64,000 nt of DNA, taken from positions 1,670,427 through 1,734,426 of the forward strand of contig NZ_ML123044.1 in the NCBI RefSeq assembly GCF_003846175.1, given 5' to 3'. The DNA comes from Streptomyces sp. ADI95-17 (GTDB lineage: Bacteria > Actinomycetota > Actinomycetes > Streptomycetales > Streptomycetaceae). The notes beneath the pieces are model-generated. The model searched no databases and had not been told where the DNA came from. It saw only the letters and a list, made by a program, of their open reading frames with translations. Position numbers and translations under genes: made by a program. Position 1 is the stretch's first letter; every line of letters starts with the position of its first letter. Shown here piece by piece: positions 33,583 to 42,506 of this stretch.

Positions 33583-33786
33583 GTCGTCCGGTCCTCCTCA
33601 CTCAGGGCATGACGGCTGAGGGACCTGAGCCCCTGCGAACGGCTGCAACAGCGGAATCTCTCCTTTCATTTCCGCTTTACCAAATCATTACGGTGCGGGT
33701 GCCGCACTCCGGCGCCCGCAGGTACCGCACTCCGGCACCCGCGGGCGCGCGCCACCCGCCGCCACGAGATCGTTACGCTCACTGTC

Positions 33787-34563
33787 ATGCGCCCCATCGG
33801 CACCGCGACCCGCGGGACCACCAACCCGAACCGGCTCCGCCGCATGGACCGCTGGATCGCCGCCACCCACGGTCCGGCCCTGCGCCGCGCCGACCGTCCC
33901 GTGGCCGTCGACCTCGGATACGGCGCCGCGCCCTGGACCGCCGTCGAGCTGCTGCACCGGCTGCGCACCGCCGAGCCGCGCACGGCCGTGGTCGGCATCG
34001 AGATCGACCCGGAGCGGGTCGCGGCGGCGAAGCCGTACGAGCGCGAGGGCCTGACCTTCCGGCACGGCGGGTTCGAGATCCCGCTCCCCGAGCGCCCCGA
34101 CCTCATCCGGGCGGCGAACGTGCTGCGCCAGTACGACGAGGGCGAGGTCGCGGCGGTCTGGCGGCGGCTGTGTGCCCGTCTCGCGCCGGGCGGGCTCCTG
34201 GTGGAGGGCACCTGCGACGAGATCGGGCGCCGGCACGTCTGGGTGGCGCTCGGGCCGGAGGGTCCGCGCACGGTCACCTTCGCGACCCGGCTCGCCTCCC
34301 TGGACCGCCCCTCCGACCTCGCGGAACGCCTGCCCAAGGCGCTGATCCACCGCAATGTTCCGGGCGAACCGGTCCACGCCTTCCTGCGGGACTTCGACCG
34401 GGCATGGGCCGCCGCGGCCCCGTACGCCTCACTGGGCGCCCGGCAGCGCTGGATCACGGCGGTGCGGGCGCTGTCGGGCGACTGGCCGCTGGCCGACGGG
34501 GTACGGCGGTGGCGCCAGGGCGAAGTCACGGTGAAATGGGCGGCCCTCCAGCCCAACCCATAG
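33787..34563 (+). CDS. Class I SAM-dependent methyltransferase
   Basis: The 258-residue protein has a SAM-binding core: motif I VAVDLGYGAAPWTAVELL near residue 45, acidic strand VVGIEIDPERVAAA about 30 residues later and motif IV/post-motif region DLIRAANVLRQYDE. The C-terminal half adds helices with FLRDFDRAW. Target unknown. It lies between mshA (divergent, with a short imperfect 24-bp tandem repeat in the 204-bp gap) and an NlpC/P60 gene. Confidence 0.85.
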   Translation: MRPIGTATRGTTNPNRLRRMDRWIAATHGPALRRADRPVAVDLGYGAAPWTAVELLHRLRTAEPRTAVVGIEIDPERVAAAKPYEREGLTFRHGGFEIPLPERPDLIRAANVLRQYDEGEVAAVWRRLCARLAPGGLLVEGTCDEIGRRHVWVALGPEGPRTVTFATRLASLDRPSDLAERLPKALIHRNVPGEPVHAFLRDFDRAWAAAAPYASLGARQRWITAVRALSGDWPLADGVRRWRQGEVTVKWAALQPNP

Positions 34564-34800
34564 CCCAACTCGCGCTGAACAGACGCGGGGAGACCGGGCA
34601 CGGGGAGGCGGACGGGAACGCGGACGGGGCATCGTTCGTCCAGAGAGAGGGAAGCCGGGGAGGCGAGGAGCGCCGATCCGCGTGTGCGACCGTCAGGACG
34701 GAGGCCGTGCGCCCCTGTTGCTTTTCGGTACGGCATGGCACGATCTCGACATCGGCGAAAAGTTACTGACGGTAAATCAGATTCATTCGGGGGGAATCTC

Positions 34801-35874
34801 GTGAACCGACGTCACTGTGCCTCGGCCGCGATCACTCTGGTCTGCGCGCTGACCGTGCTCATCACTCCGGTCCAGGCCTTCGCCGAGCCCGCGCCGCCAT
34901 CCCCCTCCGACGCGAAGTCCGCCGCCTCCAAGGCGCCGAAGAAGAGCCTCGAAGAGGTGCGCAAGGAGATCGACGACCTCTACCGCAAGGCGGGGGCGGC
35001 CACCGACGCGTACAACCTCGCCGAGGAGAAGGCCGAGAAGCAGTCCGGCGAGATCGTGAAGCTGGCCCGCGCGATAGTCGTGGGCCAGTCGAAGATCGCC
35101 GAGCTCAAGAGCCAGGCGGGCGCCCAGGCCCGCGAGCAGTACCGCACGGGCGGGCTGCCGCCCGGCGCCCAGTTGATGCTCAGCGACGACCCACAGTTGT
35201 TCCTGGACGGGGTGAACCGGGTCCGGGAGGGCCAGCAGGCCGCGCAGGGCGTGCTCGGCGAACTGACCAGGACCCAGCAGGACCTGGAGACGTACACCAA
35301 GGACGCGAGCACCAACTGGAAGAAGCTCGAAGCCAACCGGGTCAAGCAGGCCAAGGCCAAGAAGAAGATCAACGCGCAGATCGCCGCGGCGAAGAAGCTG
35401 GAGTCCCGGCTGAAGAAGGAGGAGCGGGCCCGCCTCCTCAAGCTGGAGCAGGAGGCGGAGTACCAGCAGCAGACCGCCTGGCTCAGCTCCGGCGCCCTGA
35501 AGGACATCAACCGCGAGGCGAGCGCCCGCGGCAAGAAGGCGGTGGCCTTCGCGACCGCGCAGATCGGCAAGCCGTACGGCTGGGGGGACGAGGGCCCCAA
35601 GTCGTACGACTGCTCGGGGCTCACGTCACAGGCCTGGCTGGCGGCGGGGCGGCCGATCCCCCGCACCTCGCAGGAGCAGTGGCGGCTGCTGCCGCACATC
35701 GCGATCAAGGACATGCGCCCCGGCGACCTGATCATCTACCACAGTGACGCCAGTCACGTGGGCATGTACATCGGCGACGGCGCGATCGTGCACGCCCCGC
35801 GCCCCGGCCGCAACGTCACGCTGGCGGGCGCGGGTTCGATGCAGATACTCGGGGTCGTCCGCCCAGACAAGTAG
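34801..35874 (+). CDS. Secreted NlpC/P60 peptidoglycan endopeptidase
   Basis: The 357-residue protein starts at a GTG with GGGGGGAA 7 bp upstream. A Sec signal peptide (LVCALTVLITPVQAFA, cleavage near residue 28) precedes a long coiled coil (about 45-235, as in RipA/Cgp-type hydrolases) and a C-terminal NlpC/P60 domain with catalytic Cys271 (YDCSGL), His319 (SHVGMYIG) and a following His in IVHAPR. It should cut D-Glu-mesoDAP type bonds in the cell wall during growth or division. The coiled coil probably keeps it inactive until recruited. Confidence 0.93.
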   Translation: MNRRHCASAAITLVCALTVLITPVQAFAEPAPPSPSDAKSAASKAPKKSLEEVRKEIDDLYRKAGAATDAYNLAEEKAEKQSGEIVKLARAIVVGQSKIAELKSQAGAQAREQYRTGGLPPGAQLMLSDDPQLFLDGVNRVREGQQAAQGVLGELTRTQQDLETYTKDASTNWKKLEANRVKQAKAKKKINAQIAAAKKLESRLKKEERARLLKLEQEAEYQQQTAWLSSGALKDINREASARGKKAVAFATAQIGKPYGWGDEGPKSYDCSGLTSQAWLAAGRPIPRTSQEQWRLLPHIAIKDMRPGDLIIYHSDASHVGMYIGDGAIVHAPRPGRNVTLAGAGSMQILGVVRPDK

Positions 35875-36260
35875 GCACCGGGGGCGCGGGGTGCGCGGGG
35901 TGCGGGCGATGACCGGCGCAGGCTTCACGGGGCATCCGGGAGGTGCCCGCGGAGGCACTCCGCGCCCCGCCACGCGAGCGGCTCCGAACACCGCTCCGGA
36001 CACCCCGCACCCGCACGGGCGTGACCCGCGCCACCCGCCGTCCACCGCCCGCGTGACCTTTGTCATGTCCGATACCCACCCGGGCCCGGCACATCTCGCC
36101 GGATCCGTGACCTGACGCGGCTTATGACTGTACATATGCCGGAGGCCCATCCCCGAGCGCCATTCCGTTCCACCGCCACGGCCCGCTATCGTCCCCGTCT
36201 GGCGGATCGTCGATCGTCGGTCCGCCGCGCCCTCGGGGGGAGGGAAGGAAACCCGAACCG
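35875..36260. other. Gene-free region before the PP2C/SpoIIE gene
   Basis: No gene is supported in these 386 bp. The first 200 bp are G+C-rich with cggggcgcgggg-type low-complexity sequence. The last 130 bp, with tatgactgtacatatg near 36123-36138, are probably promoter and leader. Confidence 0.5.
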
Positions 36261-37610
36261 ATGCCCGTACCCGTACCGCAGCAACGCGCCGAAGCCGCTG
36301 CGGAGGCCTCCCACGGCGCCGACCTCACCCTCCTGGTGATCGAGGACGACCCGGCGGGCACCTTCACCGTCCCCGAGCTGCCGGCCGCGGCCGGCACGAA
36401 GGTGCGCATACGCACCGCCCGCAATCTCACCGAGGCGGGCCGGCTCCTCACGGACGACGTCGACTGCATACTGCTGGACCTGGCCCTGCCCACCGGCAGC
36501 GAGACCCGCGCCTCCGGGGCCGGGGACGCGGCCGGACCCGACGGGCTCGCCACCCTGCAACACGTCCTGCGGATCGCCCCGGGCCACGCCGTCCTCGCCC
36601 TCACGGCACAGGACGACACCGCACTGGCCGCCGAGGCGGTACGGGTCGGAGCCCAGGACTACCTCTTCCGCGACGAGCTCGACGGCCGGCTCCTCAGCCG
36701 CGCCATCCGGTACGCCGTCGAGCGCAAGCGCGCCGACGCGGCCCAGCTCCGGCTCACCGAGTCCGCCCTGCGCGCCCAGGAGAACGCCCGCCTCGAACGC
36801 GGCCTGCTCCCGACGCCGCTGCTCGAAGGCTCCGATCTGCGCTTCGCGGCCCGCTACCGCCCCGGCCGCAGCCGCGCGCTGCTCGGCGGGGACTTCTACG
36901 ACACGGTCCGTACGCCCGACGGCACCGTCCACGCGATGATCGGCGACGTCTGCGGGCACGGCCCCGACGAGGCGGCGCTCGGCGTGGAACTGCGCATCGC
37001 GTGGCGGGCGCTGACCCTGGCCGGGCTCTGCGGCGACGAACTGCTCTCCACCCTCCAGCAGGTCCTGGAGCACGAGCGGGAGAGCGAGGAGATCTTCGCG
37101 ACGCTCTGCACCGTCGACATCGCCCCTGACGGCCGGCGCGCCGGCCTCTGCCTGGCGGGCCACCCCGCCCCGCTGATCGCCCGGCAGGGACGGGCCGCGC
37201 ACCTGCTCCCGTACGAGGACGGCGGCCCGGCCCTCGGCCTGCTGCCGCGCGCCCGGTGGCCGCGCCGGCAGGTGGATCTCGGCGGCACCTGGAGCCTGAT
37301 GATGTACACGGACGGGCTGATCGAAGGGCGCGTCGGCCCGGTCGGCACCCAGCGGCTGGGCCAGGACGGCATGGTCGCGATGATCAACCGGCAGCTGGCG
37401 GAGGGGCTGGCCGGCGAGGATCTCCTGGAGGCCGCGGTCGCCCAGGTGCGGGAGCTGAACGGCGGCGAACTGACCGACGACGTGGCGGTCCTCCTGCTCG
37501 ACCGCGACCAGAACGCCGTCCGCCGCCGGACCCCGGACGGCGAACGGGGCCGGAACGTCCTCCGGCCCCGCGCCGCGAACCCCGCGAGGGCTCAGCGCCC
37601 GCCGTTGTAG
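36261..37610 (+). CDS. Receiver-domain SpoIIE/PP2C-type phosphatase
   Basis: The 449-residue protein begins with a response-regulator-like domain (about 20-155): acidic LLVIEDDP, predicted phosphoacceptor Asp in CILLDLALP and the TAQDD segment. A 15-residue Gly/Ala insertion follows the Asp. A helical linker leads to a PP2C_SIG/SpoIIE domain (about 205-425) with GGDFYD, DVCGHGPDEA, GLAGHP-type and YTDGLIE and DDVAVLLL metal-binding motifs. Such enzymes dephosphorylate anti-anti-sigma factors. The start has GGAAGGAAA upstream. It converges on and overlaps the DUF2516 gene by 19 bp. Confidence 0.92.
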   Translation: MPVPVPQQRAEAAAEASHGADLTLLVIEDDPAGTFTVPELPAAAGTKVRIRTARNLTEAGRLLTDDVDCILLDLALPTGSETRASGAGDAAGPDGLATLQHVLRIAPGHAVLALTAQDDTALAAEAVRVGAQDYLFRDELDGRLLSRAIRYAVERKRADAAQLRLTESALRAQENARLERGLLPTPLLEGSDLRFAARYRPGRSRALLGGDFYDTVRTPDGTVHAMIGDVCGHGPDEAALGVELRIAWRALTLAGLCGDELLSTLQQVLEHERESEEIFATLCTVDIAPDGRRAGLCLAGHPAPLIARQGRAAHLLPYEDGGPALGLLPRARWPRRQVDLGGTWSLMMYTDGLIEGRVGPVGTQRLGQDGMVAMINRQLAEGLAGEDLLEAAVAQVRELNGGELTDDVAVLLLDRDQNAVRRRTPDGERGRNVLRPRAANPARAQRPPL

Positions 37611-37939
37611 GGCCCGTACGGCCCGTCGCTGCTGGAGCCGCCGCGCCGGCCGCTGCCGCCGCCCGAGACCGCCCGCAGCGCGGGCCGTACGTCCACCAGG
37701 AAGACGATGGACGCGACCACGCCCGCGATCTGCAGGAACAGCACCGACATGTAGAGGCCCAATACGTTCACGCCGACGGCGAGGCCGAGGATGAGCAGCC
37801 AGAAGGACTTCTTCTGCTTGTCCGCGGCCCGGTAGGCGTCCTCACGGGCCACCGCGGCCATGACCAGCGCGACCACCGCCAGCACCATCATGCCCACGTA
37901 GAGCAGCAGGACGAATTTGTTGAATCCTGTGAGCAACAT
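37592..37939 (-). CDS. DUF2516 membrane protein
   Basis: The 115-residue protein has two to three membrane helices (about 5-30 and 45-80), with a charged loop REDAYRAADKQKKSF between them, and a Gly/Ser/Arg-rich C-terminal tail. I recognise the DUF2516 type conserved in Streptomyces. The ATG at 37939 has TAGGCGG upstream; a GTG three codons earlier is an alternative. It is downstream of HBHA-like and XRE genes on the same strand. Confidence 0.83.
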   Translation of the reverse strand: MLLTGFNKFVLLLYVGMMVLAVVALVMAAVAREDAYRAADKQKKSFWLLILGLAVGVNVLGLYMSVLFLQIAGVVASIVFLVDVRPALRAVSGGGSGRRGGSSSDGPYGPYNGGR

Positions 37940-38119
37940 GGTGTGCACCGCCTAATAAATGGATGAGCGCCTCGCGGCCAAGGTACCGGGAGAACGAGCC
38001 GGGTACCCGTACGGTGCCCGGCCCCCGCCCTGCCACACGCCTGTCGGCGCCACAGCTCCGCCGTGGGGTGCCGTGACGCCGACAGTCTCCTGCTTCTGCT
38101 TCTACTGCCCCTGCTGCTT

Positions 38120-38764
38120 CTACTTCGCGCTCGGCGGAGTGGTCTTCTTCGCGACGGGCTTGCGCGCGGGCGCCTTCTTGGCGGGCGCGGCCGGGGCCTT
38201 GTTCTCCGGCTTGGCGGCCCTGGGCGCGGGCTTCGGCGCCGGTGCGGCCTTCGCCGGACCGGGCTTGGCGGCCGGCTGGGTCCTCGCGGTGCCGGTCGGC
38301 TTCGACTCCTTGCGCGGCTCCACGACGACGGCGATCTCGACGATCTCCTCGGCCGTCTCGCCCCGCCAGTTCTTCACGGTCTGCTCGCCGCGCTCGGCGA
38401 CCTTCTCGTACGTCTCCCGGGCCCGCACCGCGTACTCCGCGGCCACGCCCAGGCTCCGCAGCGCCAGGTCCTGCGCGTTCTCGCCCAGCTTCCGCAGGTC
38501 GCTGTCGAACGACCCGATCACCTCGGTGACCTTGGCCTGCATGGTGGCCTGCGCCTCCTTGGCCTGCGAGGTCACCTTCTCCTGCACGGCCTTGGGGTCG
38601 GTGTTGCGCACGGCCTCGATACGCTCCGGCGCCTCGGCACGCAGCTGCTCGATCAGCGCCGGGACCTTGCGCGCCTGCTCGACGGCGAGGTCGGCCGTAC
38701 CGGCGGCGAAGTAGAGGGGGGTCGGGTCGGTGAGGGTCTTGCGCAGGTCATCGGTGATGGCCAT
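38120..38764 (-). CDS. HBHA-like helical protein with Lys/Pro/Ala tail
   Basis: The 214-residue protein has an N-terminal helical part (about 1-150), with MAITDDLRKTLTDPTPLYFAAGTADLAVEQ typical of heparin-binding hemagglutinin-like proteins, and a tail (about 155-214) of KKAPAR/PAKKA repeats. In mycobacteria the helical part forms a coiled coil and the Lys-rich tail binds glycosaminoglycans. In Streptomyces a surface or nucleoid-associated role is unproven. It lies 27 bp after the XRE regulator, so they likely form an operon. Confidence 0.85.
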   Translation of the reverse strand: MAITDDLRKTLTDPTPLYFAAGTADLAVEQARKVPALIEQLRAEAPERIEAVRNTDPKAVQEKVTSQAKEAQATMQAKVTEVIGSFDSDLRKLGENAQDLALRSLGVAAEYAVRARETYEKVAERGEQTVKNWRGETAEEIVEIAVVVEPRKESKPTGTARTQPAAKPGPAKAAPAPKPAPRAAKPENKAPAAPAKKAPARKPVAKKTTPPSAK

Positions 38765-38791
38765 GACTGTGGTCCTCCCGGATCATCAGAC

Positions 38792-39331
38792 TCAGTTTGA
38801 GGGTTTCTCAGGCTTTGAAGGCGCGGAGGGTGTTGAGGGCGCGGAGGGTATGGAAGACGTCGAACGCTCCGAAGGCGTCGAGGACTCCTCAGCCGCGCCG
38901 GCACCGCCGCCGTCCGCACCGGCGTCGGGCCCTGACTCGTCGCCGGTCTCCGATCCGGCGGCGATGCCGGATTCCGGTCCGGGCTCGAACCCGTTCTCCT
39001 TGCGGAAGGAGTCGTAGATCTGCAGCAGCACGCTCTTCTGCCGCTCGTTGATGGACGGATCGGCCAGAATCACCGCCCGCGTCTCCAGATCCTCCCGCTC
39101 CCGCTCGTCCAGAATCCCGGCCCTTACGTAAAGGGTCTCGGCGGAGATCCGCAGCGCCTTGGCGACCTGCTGCAGCACCTCGGCGCTCGGCTTGCGCAGC
39201 CCGCGCTCGATCTGGCTGAGGTAGGGATTGGACACCCCGGCGGCATCGGCGAGCTGCCGCAGCGACAGCTGCGCGTTGCGCCGCTGCTCGCGCAGGTACT
39301 CACCGAGATTGCCGACGTTGAGGGATGCCAT
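38792..39331 (-). CDS. XRE family regulator with acidic C-terminal tail
   Basis: The 179-residue protein has an N-terminal Cro/C1 helix-turn-helix (about 8-65): LREQRRNAQLSLRQLADAAGVSNPYLSQIERGL. A helical region (about 66-120) follows, containing LADPSINERQKSVLLQIYDSFR, and then a Ser/Pro/Glu-rich disordered tail. The ATG at 39331 is chosen over 39403 because the domain begins just after it. A perfect 12-bp inverted repeat 27 bp upstream suggests autoregulation. It precedes the HBHA-like gene. Confidence 0.87.
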   Translation of the reverse strand: MASLNVGNLGEYLREQRRNAQLSLRQLADAAGVSNPYLSQIERGLRKPSAEVLQQVAKALRISAETLYVRAGILDEREREDLETRAVILADPSINERQKSVLLQIYDSFRKENGFEPGPESGIAAGSETGDESGPDAGADGGGAGAAEESSTPSERSTSSIPSAPSTPSAPSKPEKPSN

Positions 39332-39357
39332 ACCCCGATGGTGCGCCACCCTTGCTA

Positions 39358-39385
39358 ACTTTTGCAAGCAGACGCTTGCAAAAGT
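39358..39385. promoter_or_regulatory. Perfect palindrome upstream of the XRE gene
   Basis: ACTTTTGCAAGC-AGAC-GCTTGCAAAAGT: 12-bp perfect arms with a 4-bp spacer, ending 27 bp before the start codon. Its A+T-rich edges and TTGCAA cores stand out in this genome. It is probably the operator of the adjacent XRE regulator. Confidence 0.65.
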
Positions 39386-39608
39386 GCGCCACGCCACTCG
39401 CACGGCCCTGCGCGGAACGGGTGTCCGCTGTCCGTTCCCAGTGCTTGTGAGGGTTTCCCGCTGGATCTGCTCGGCGAAGTGATCGAGTCCCGATCAATCT
39501 GCGCGGCGAATGTCCTGTCTCGCTGAAGCCGAAGCAGTCTCGGTCGATGTGAGGCATCGGGCTGTACGTCTCGCTCAATCTCGGGCAACTGCCCCTGTGT
39601 CTCGCGTG

Positions 39609-40568
39609 TCAGCCCGGCGTGTCCATCAGGGCGGTGACATAGGCATCCAGCCGCTCCTCCACAGCTCGCGTCGTCAGCTCTGTTCTCCCGGCCTCCCGCC
39701 ACGGCTGCGACACCGACTGCACTTCCTCCGAGGCGGCCAGCGCGTCCCGCACCCGCCAGTACAGCCGCTCGCTCACGCTCGCAGCCAGCACACCGCCGGC
39801 CTCCTCGTACGCCTCGGCGAACCGCAGCCCCCAAGCCGGGCCGTGCAGCAGCGCGAGATTGACGGAGCAGTGCGCCACATCGAGATCGGCCGGGCCCCAG
39901 GAGGCTCCTGCCCAGTCGATGACGCCGGTGATCCGAGCGCCTTCCGGGTTCGAAGGCGACACGTCGAACAGCACGTTGCCGGGTTGGAAGTCCCGGTGCA
40001 GGAAGCGCCCTTCATAGGGTGGCGCGGGTCTGCGGATCACTTCGATAGCCGCGGCCCATACGGCCGCGTCGGCGCCTTTGGGAACCACGACGGTGTCGGC
40101 GGTCGTCAACGTCGTATATTCCCCGGGCCGCTCAGCGGGGTACACCGCGTGGATCGCGACAAGTTGACGGGCCAGCAGGCGCACACGCGCCTCCACTCCC
40201 ATGTCGTCAAGGACCGTCCGGCCCGCCAGATGGGTCATCAGGAGCGACGGATACTCGCACTGCGCGGCGGTCGGATCAACCGCGACCAGTGAAGGAGCCG
40301 GCACGGCGGTCCCCGCGAGCAAGGTCAGAGCGCCGGCCTCCCCAATCAGCCCGTCCTCGGCGTTCTCCATGTAAAACGGGTCGACGTAGCTCCGCAGCAC
40401 CAGGTCACGGGTGCCTCCGTCCCGTGTGCCGATGATCAGCCTCCGCATCTCGGCGGTGATGCCGCCGTGCAGCGCCTCGGCTTTGACGATCCGTTCGCCG
40501 GCTTCCAGGTGCCGACTCACCCAAACCAGCGTCAACGGTCGAACGGTCGCGGTCTCATCGTGGTTCAT
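39609..40568 (-). CDS. Phosphotransferase-family (APH-like) kinase
   Basis: The 319-residue protein has the APH fold: ALHGGITAEMRRLI loop, LVLRSYVD strand, catalytic Brenner motif RFLHRDFQPGNVLF near residue 195 and the metal-binding GVIDWAGASWGPADLDVA. The complete HxDxxxxN and D residues indicate an active kinase. The substrate is unknown; it differs from the kinase at 28.7 kb. Start ATG 40568 (a GTG at 40571 is also in frame), with GAGGTGG upstream. Confidence 0.88.
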   Translation of the reverse strand: MNHDETATVRPLTLVWVSRHLEAGERIVKAEALHGGITAEMRRLIIGTRDGGTRDLVLRSYVDPFYMENAEDGLIGEAGALTLLAGTAVPAPSLVAVDPTAAQCEYPSLLMTHLAGRTVLDDMGVEARVRLLARQLVAIHAVYPAERPGEYTTLTTADTVVVPKGADAAVWAAAIEVIRRPAPPYEGRFLHRDFQPGNVLFDVSPSNPEGARITGVIDWAGASWGPADLDVAHCSVNLALLHGPAWGLRFAEAYEEAGGVLAASVSERLYWRVRDALAASEEVQSVSQPWREAGRTELTTRAVEERLDAYVTALMDTPG

Positions 40569-40888
40569 CACCGTGCCACCTCATCATCCGGGCGGCGGCA
40601 CGGGCGAAGGCTTTTGCAGGTACCGACGGCCGTGCGGCTCAGTCCTTCCAGCAAGCCTGGATCCGGACGCAGATGCTCTAAGAGGCGCAAGTCAGACGTC
40701 AGTTGGGCGAGGCAGACGGACACTCGGCATCTCACTCAACCTGAGACACACCAGGTCAGACGGCCGCCGTGCCTCAGCTCCAGCGAGGCGGGACAGCGAA
40801 GTCTCCCGTGGGCTGAGCTACGGACGTCGCGCGACGAAGACGAACTCCTTGCCTGGCCGGTCAGGAGCGTCGCGTACGTCCTCCACCG
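40569..40888. other. Gene-free stretch before the truncated TetR gene
   Basis: About 320 bp without a supported gene. Lower G+C than neighbours. The missing 5' part of the TetR gene is not found here, so a deletion or recombination junction probably lies close to 40885. Confidence 0.5.
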
Positions 40889-41104
40889 GTGTCCTTGCGC
40901 AAGGTCGCCGCCCGCCTGGACGCCGGCCCGATGCGGCTGTACAGATACATCTCCACCAAGGAGGAGCTGTTCGACCTCATGGTGGACGAGATCCAGGCCG
41001 GGATCCTCCCCGAAGAACAGCCCGGTGACTGGCGGGAGGCGCTGAGCATCCTCGCCCACCGCACCAGGCAGGCCGCTCTCCGTCATGCCTGGCCCCCTGG
41101 TTGA
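40889..41104 (+). pseudogene. Truncated TetR/AcrR family regulator
   Basis: The frame reads VSLRKVAARLDAGPMRLYRYISTKEELFDLMVDEI, which is the second half of a TetR helix-turn-helix, then the start of a TetR_C-type ligand domain (WREALSILAHRTRQAALRHAWPPG) before a stop. The first helices and most of the ligand domain are missing, leaving 71 of about 220 residues. It ends just before the MerR-PP2C gene and looks like a deletion relic. Confidence 0.7.
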
Positions 41105-41175
41105 CCTTCACCCTGGGGGAAGCCACAGCATCGGTGGGGCCGGGCGAGGTGCTCGGCACGAGGAGGAGAGCGGGC

Positions 41176-42255
41176 ATGGGGCTGCTGACCATCGGGGCGT
41201 TCGCGAAGGCGTCCCGGCTGTCGCCGAAGGCGCTGCGTCTCTACGACGAGCTCGGTCTGCTGCCCCCCGCTCGCGTCGACCCGGTGACCGGCTACCGGCT
41301 CTACGCCCCGGAACAGCTGGAGCAGGCCCGGCTGGTCGCCTGGCTCCGGCGCCTGGGGATGCCCCTGGCCCGCATCCGGCACGTCTGCACGCTGGAGGCG
41401 GGCCCGGCGGCCCAGGAGGTCCGCACGTACTGGGCCCAGGTCGAGGCCGAAACCGCCGCACGGCGGGATCTCGCTTCCTTCCTCATCGGCCATCTGTCCT
41501 GGAAGGACCCCGCCATGTCTCCGAACACCAAGCCTCTGGGCATCCGTTACGCCGCTCTGTCCGACAAGGGCCTGGTCCGCGAGAGCAACCAGGACACCGC
41601 CTACGCCGGATCCCGCCTGCTCGCTGTCGCCGACGGCTTCGGCCCTCAGGGAGCGCCCGCCGGCGCGGCCGCCGTCGACGCGCTCAAGTGCCTCGAAACG
41701 GACAGCATCCCGGCAGGCGGTCTCCTCAACGTCCTCGAAGACGCGATCGACCGGGCCGGGCAAGCCGTGCGCGGCATCGCCGGGACCGGCCCCTCTCCCG
41801 AAGAGGCCGGCACGACACTCACCGCGATGCTCTGGACCGGATCACAGCTGGCCCTCGTCCACATCGGCGACTCACGCGTCTACCTCCTGCGCGACGGGGA
41901 GCTGTTCCAGATCACGCAGGACCACACCATGGTGCAGTCGATGGTCGACGAAGGACGTCTCAGCCCGGAAGAGGCCGCCTCCCACCCCCAACGGTCGCTG
42001 CTGATACGAGCCCTGGGCCGAGGAGCCGACGGCACCCCCGACGTACGCCTCCACGACGCCCGGCAGGGAGACCGCTACCTGCTCTGCTCCGACGGCCTGT
42101 CGACTGTCGTACCGGCGGAAGAAATCCGCCGCGTGCTCACCGGCACCGGGGAGCCCGAGCAGGCCACCCGCGAACTCATCGCCCTCGCCAACGGCTCCGG
42201 CGGTCCCGACAACACCAGTTGCGTGGTCGCCGACATCGTGGAGCTCCAGCAGTAG
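41176..42255 (+). CDS. MerR-PP2C fusion: HTH regulator with Ser/Thr phosphatase domain
   Basis: The 359-residue protein starts at an ATG with AGGAGGAGAG upstream. Residues 1-70 are a MerR winged helix (LLTIGAFAKASRLSPKALRLYDELGLLPPARVDPVTGYR) followed by a short helix (to about 115). After a linker, residues 122-357 form a PPM/PP2C phosphatase: SNQDTAY, VADGFG, LVHIGDSRVYLLRDGE, LLCSDGLS and GGPDNTSCVV supply the usual metal ligands. It could be a DNA-bound phosphatase or a regulator whose phosphatase domain acts on kinase signalling. A truncated TetR gene lies immediately upstream. Confidence 0.9.
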   Translation: MGLLTIGAFAKASRLSPKALRLYDELGLLPPARVDPVTGYRLYAPEQLEQARLVAWLRRLGMPLARIRHVCTLEAGPAAQEVRTYWAQVEAETAARRDLASFLIGHLSWKDPAMSPNTKPLGIRYAALSDKGLVRESNQDTAYAGSRLLAVADGFGPQGAPAGAAAVDALKCLETDSIPAGGLLNVLEDAIDRAGQAVRGIAGTGPSPEEAGTTLTAMLWTGSQLALVHIGDSRVYLLRDGELFQITQDHTMVQSMVDEGRLSPEEAASHPQRSLLIRALGRGADGTPDVRLHDARQGDRYLLCSDGLSTVVPAEEIRRVLTGTGEPEQATRELIALANGSGGPDNTSCVVADIVELQQ

Positions 42256-42266
42256 GAACGAGCGGC

Positions 42267-42407
42267 ATGTGCTTCGAGTCGTACCGACTCCATGGCGCCT
42301 GCCGTCATGGCGCCCGTCCAAGCGCACGCCACAAGGCATCCCTGGCGGGCGTCGCCGACGCGGCGGCCGCGATCGGCTGTCCCTACGCGGCCGGCCCGGT
42401 TTCCTGA
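42267..42407 (+). CDS. Small ORF downstream of MerR-PP2C (46 aa)
   Basis: An ATG 12 bp after the phosphatase stop, with AGGAACG upstream, gives 46 residues (MCFESYRLHGACRHGARPSAR and CPYAAGPVS at the end). It has three Cys and is basic. No family; the composition is only moderately protein-like. Confidence 0.3.
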   Translation: MCFESYRLHGACRHGARPSARHKASLAGVADAAAAIGCPYAAGPVS

Positions 42408-42415
42408 CCCGGGCC

Positions 42416-42481
42416 TGCCGGACAGGCTTCGCGGGCGCGGAACGCACGTGCCGGACAGGCTTCGCGGGCGCGGAACGCACG
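42416..42481. repeat. 33-bp perfect tandem duplication
   Basis: Two identical 33-bp units (42416-42448, 42449-42481) beginning TGCCGGACAGGCTTCGCGGG lie between converging genes. Each contains the words gccggac and gcgggcgcgg and could fold weakly. Confidence 0.85.
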
Positions 42482-42506
42482 TGGCGGAGACCGTCTCGAC
42501 CGGCCG

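Noticed and set aside
39358..39385. Reading the XRE palindrome as a Nur box
   Set aside because: The TGCAA and TTGCA half-sites are 8 bp apart, not the 5 bp recalled for Nur.
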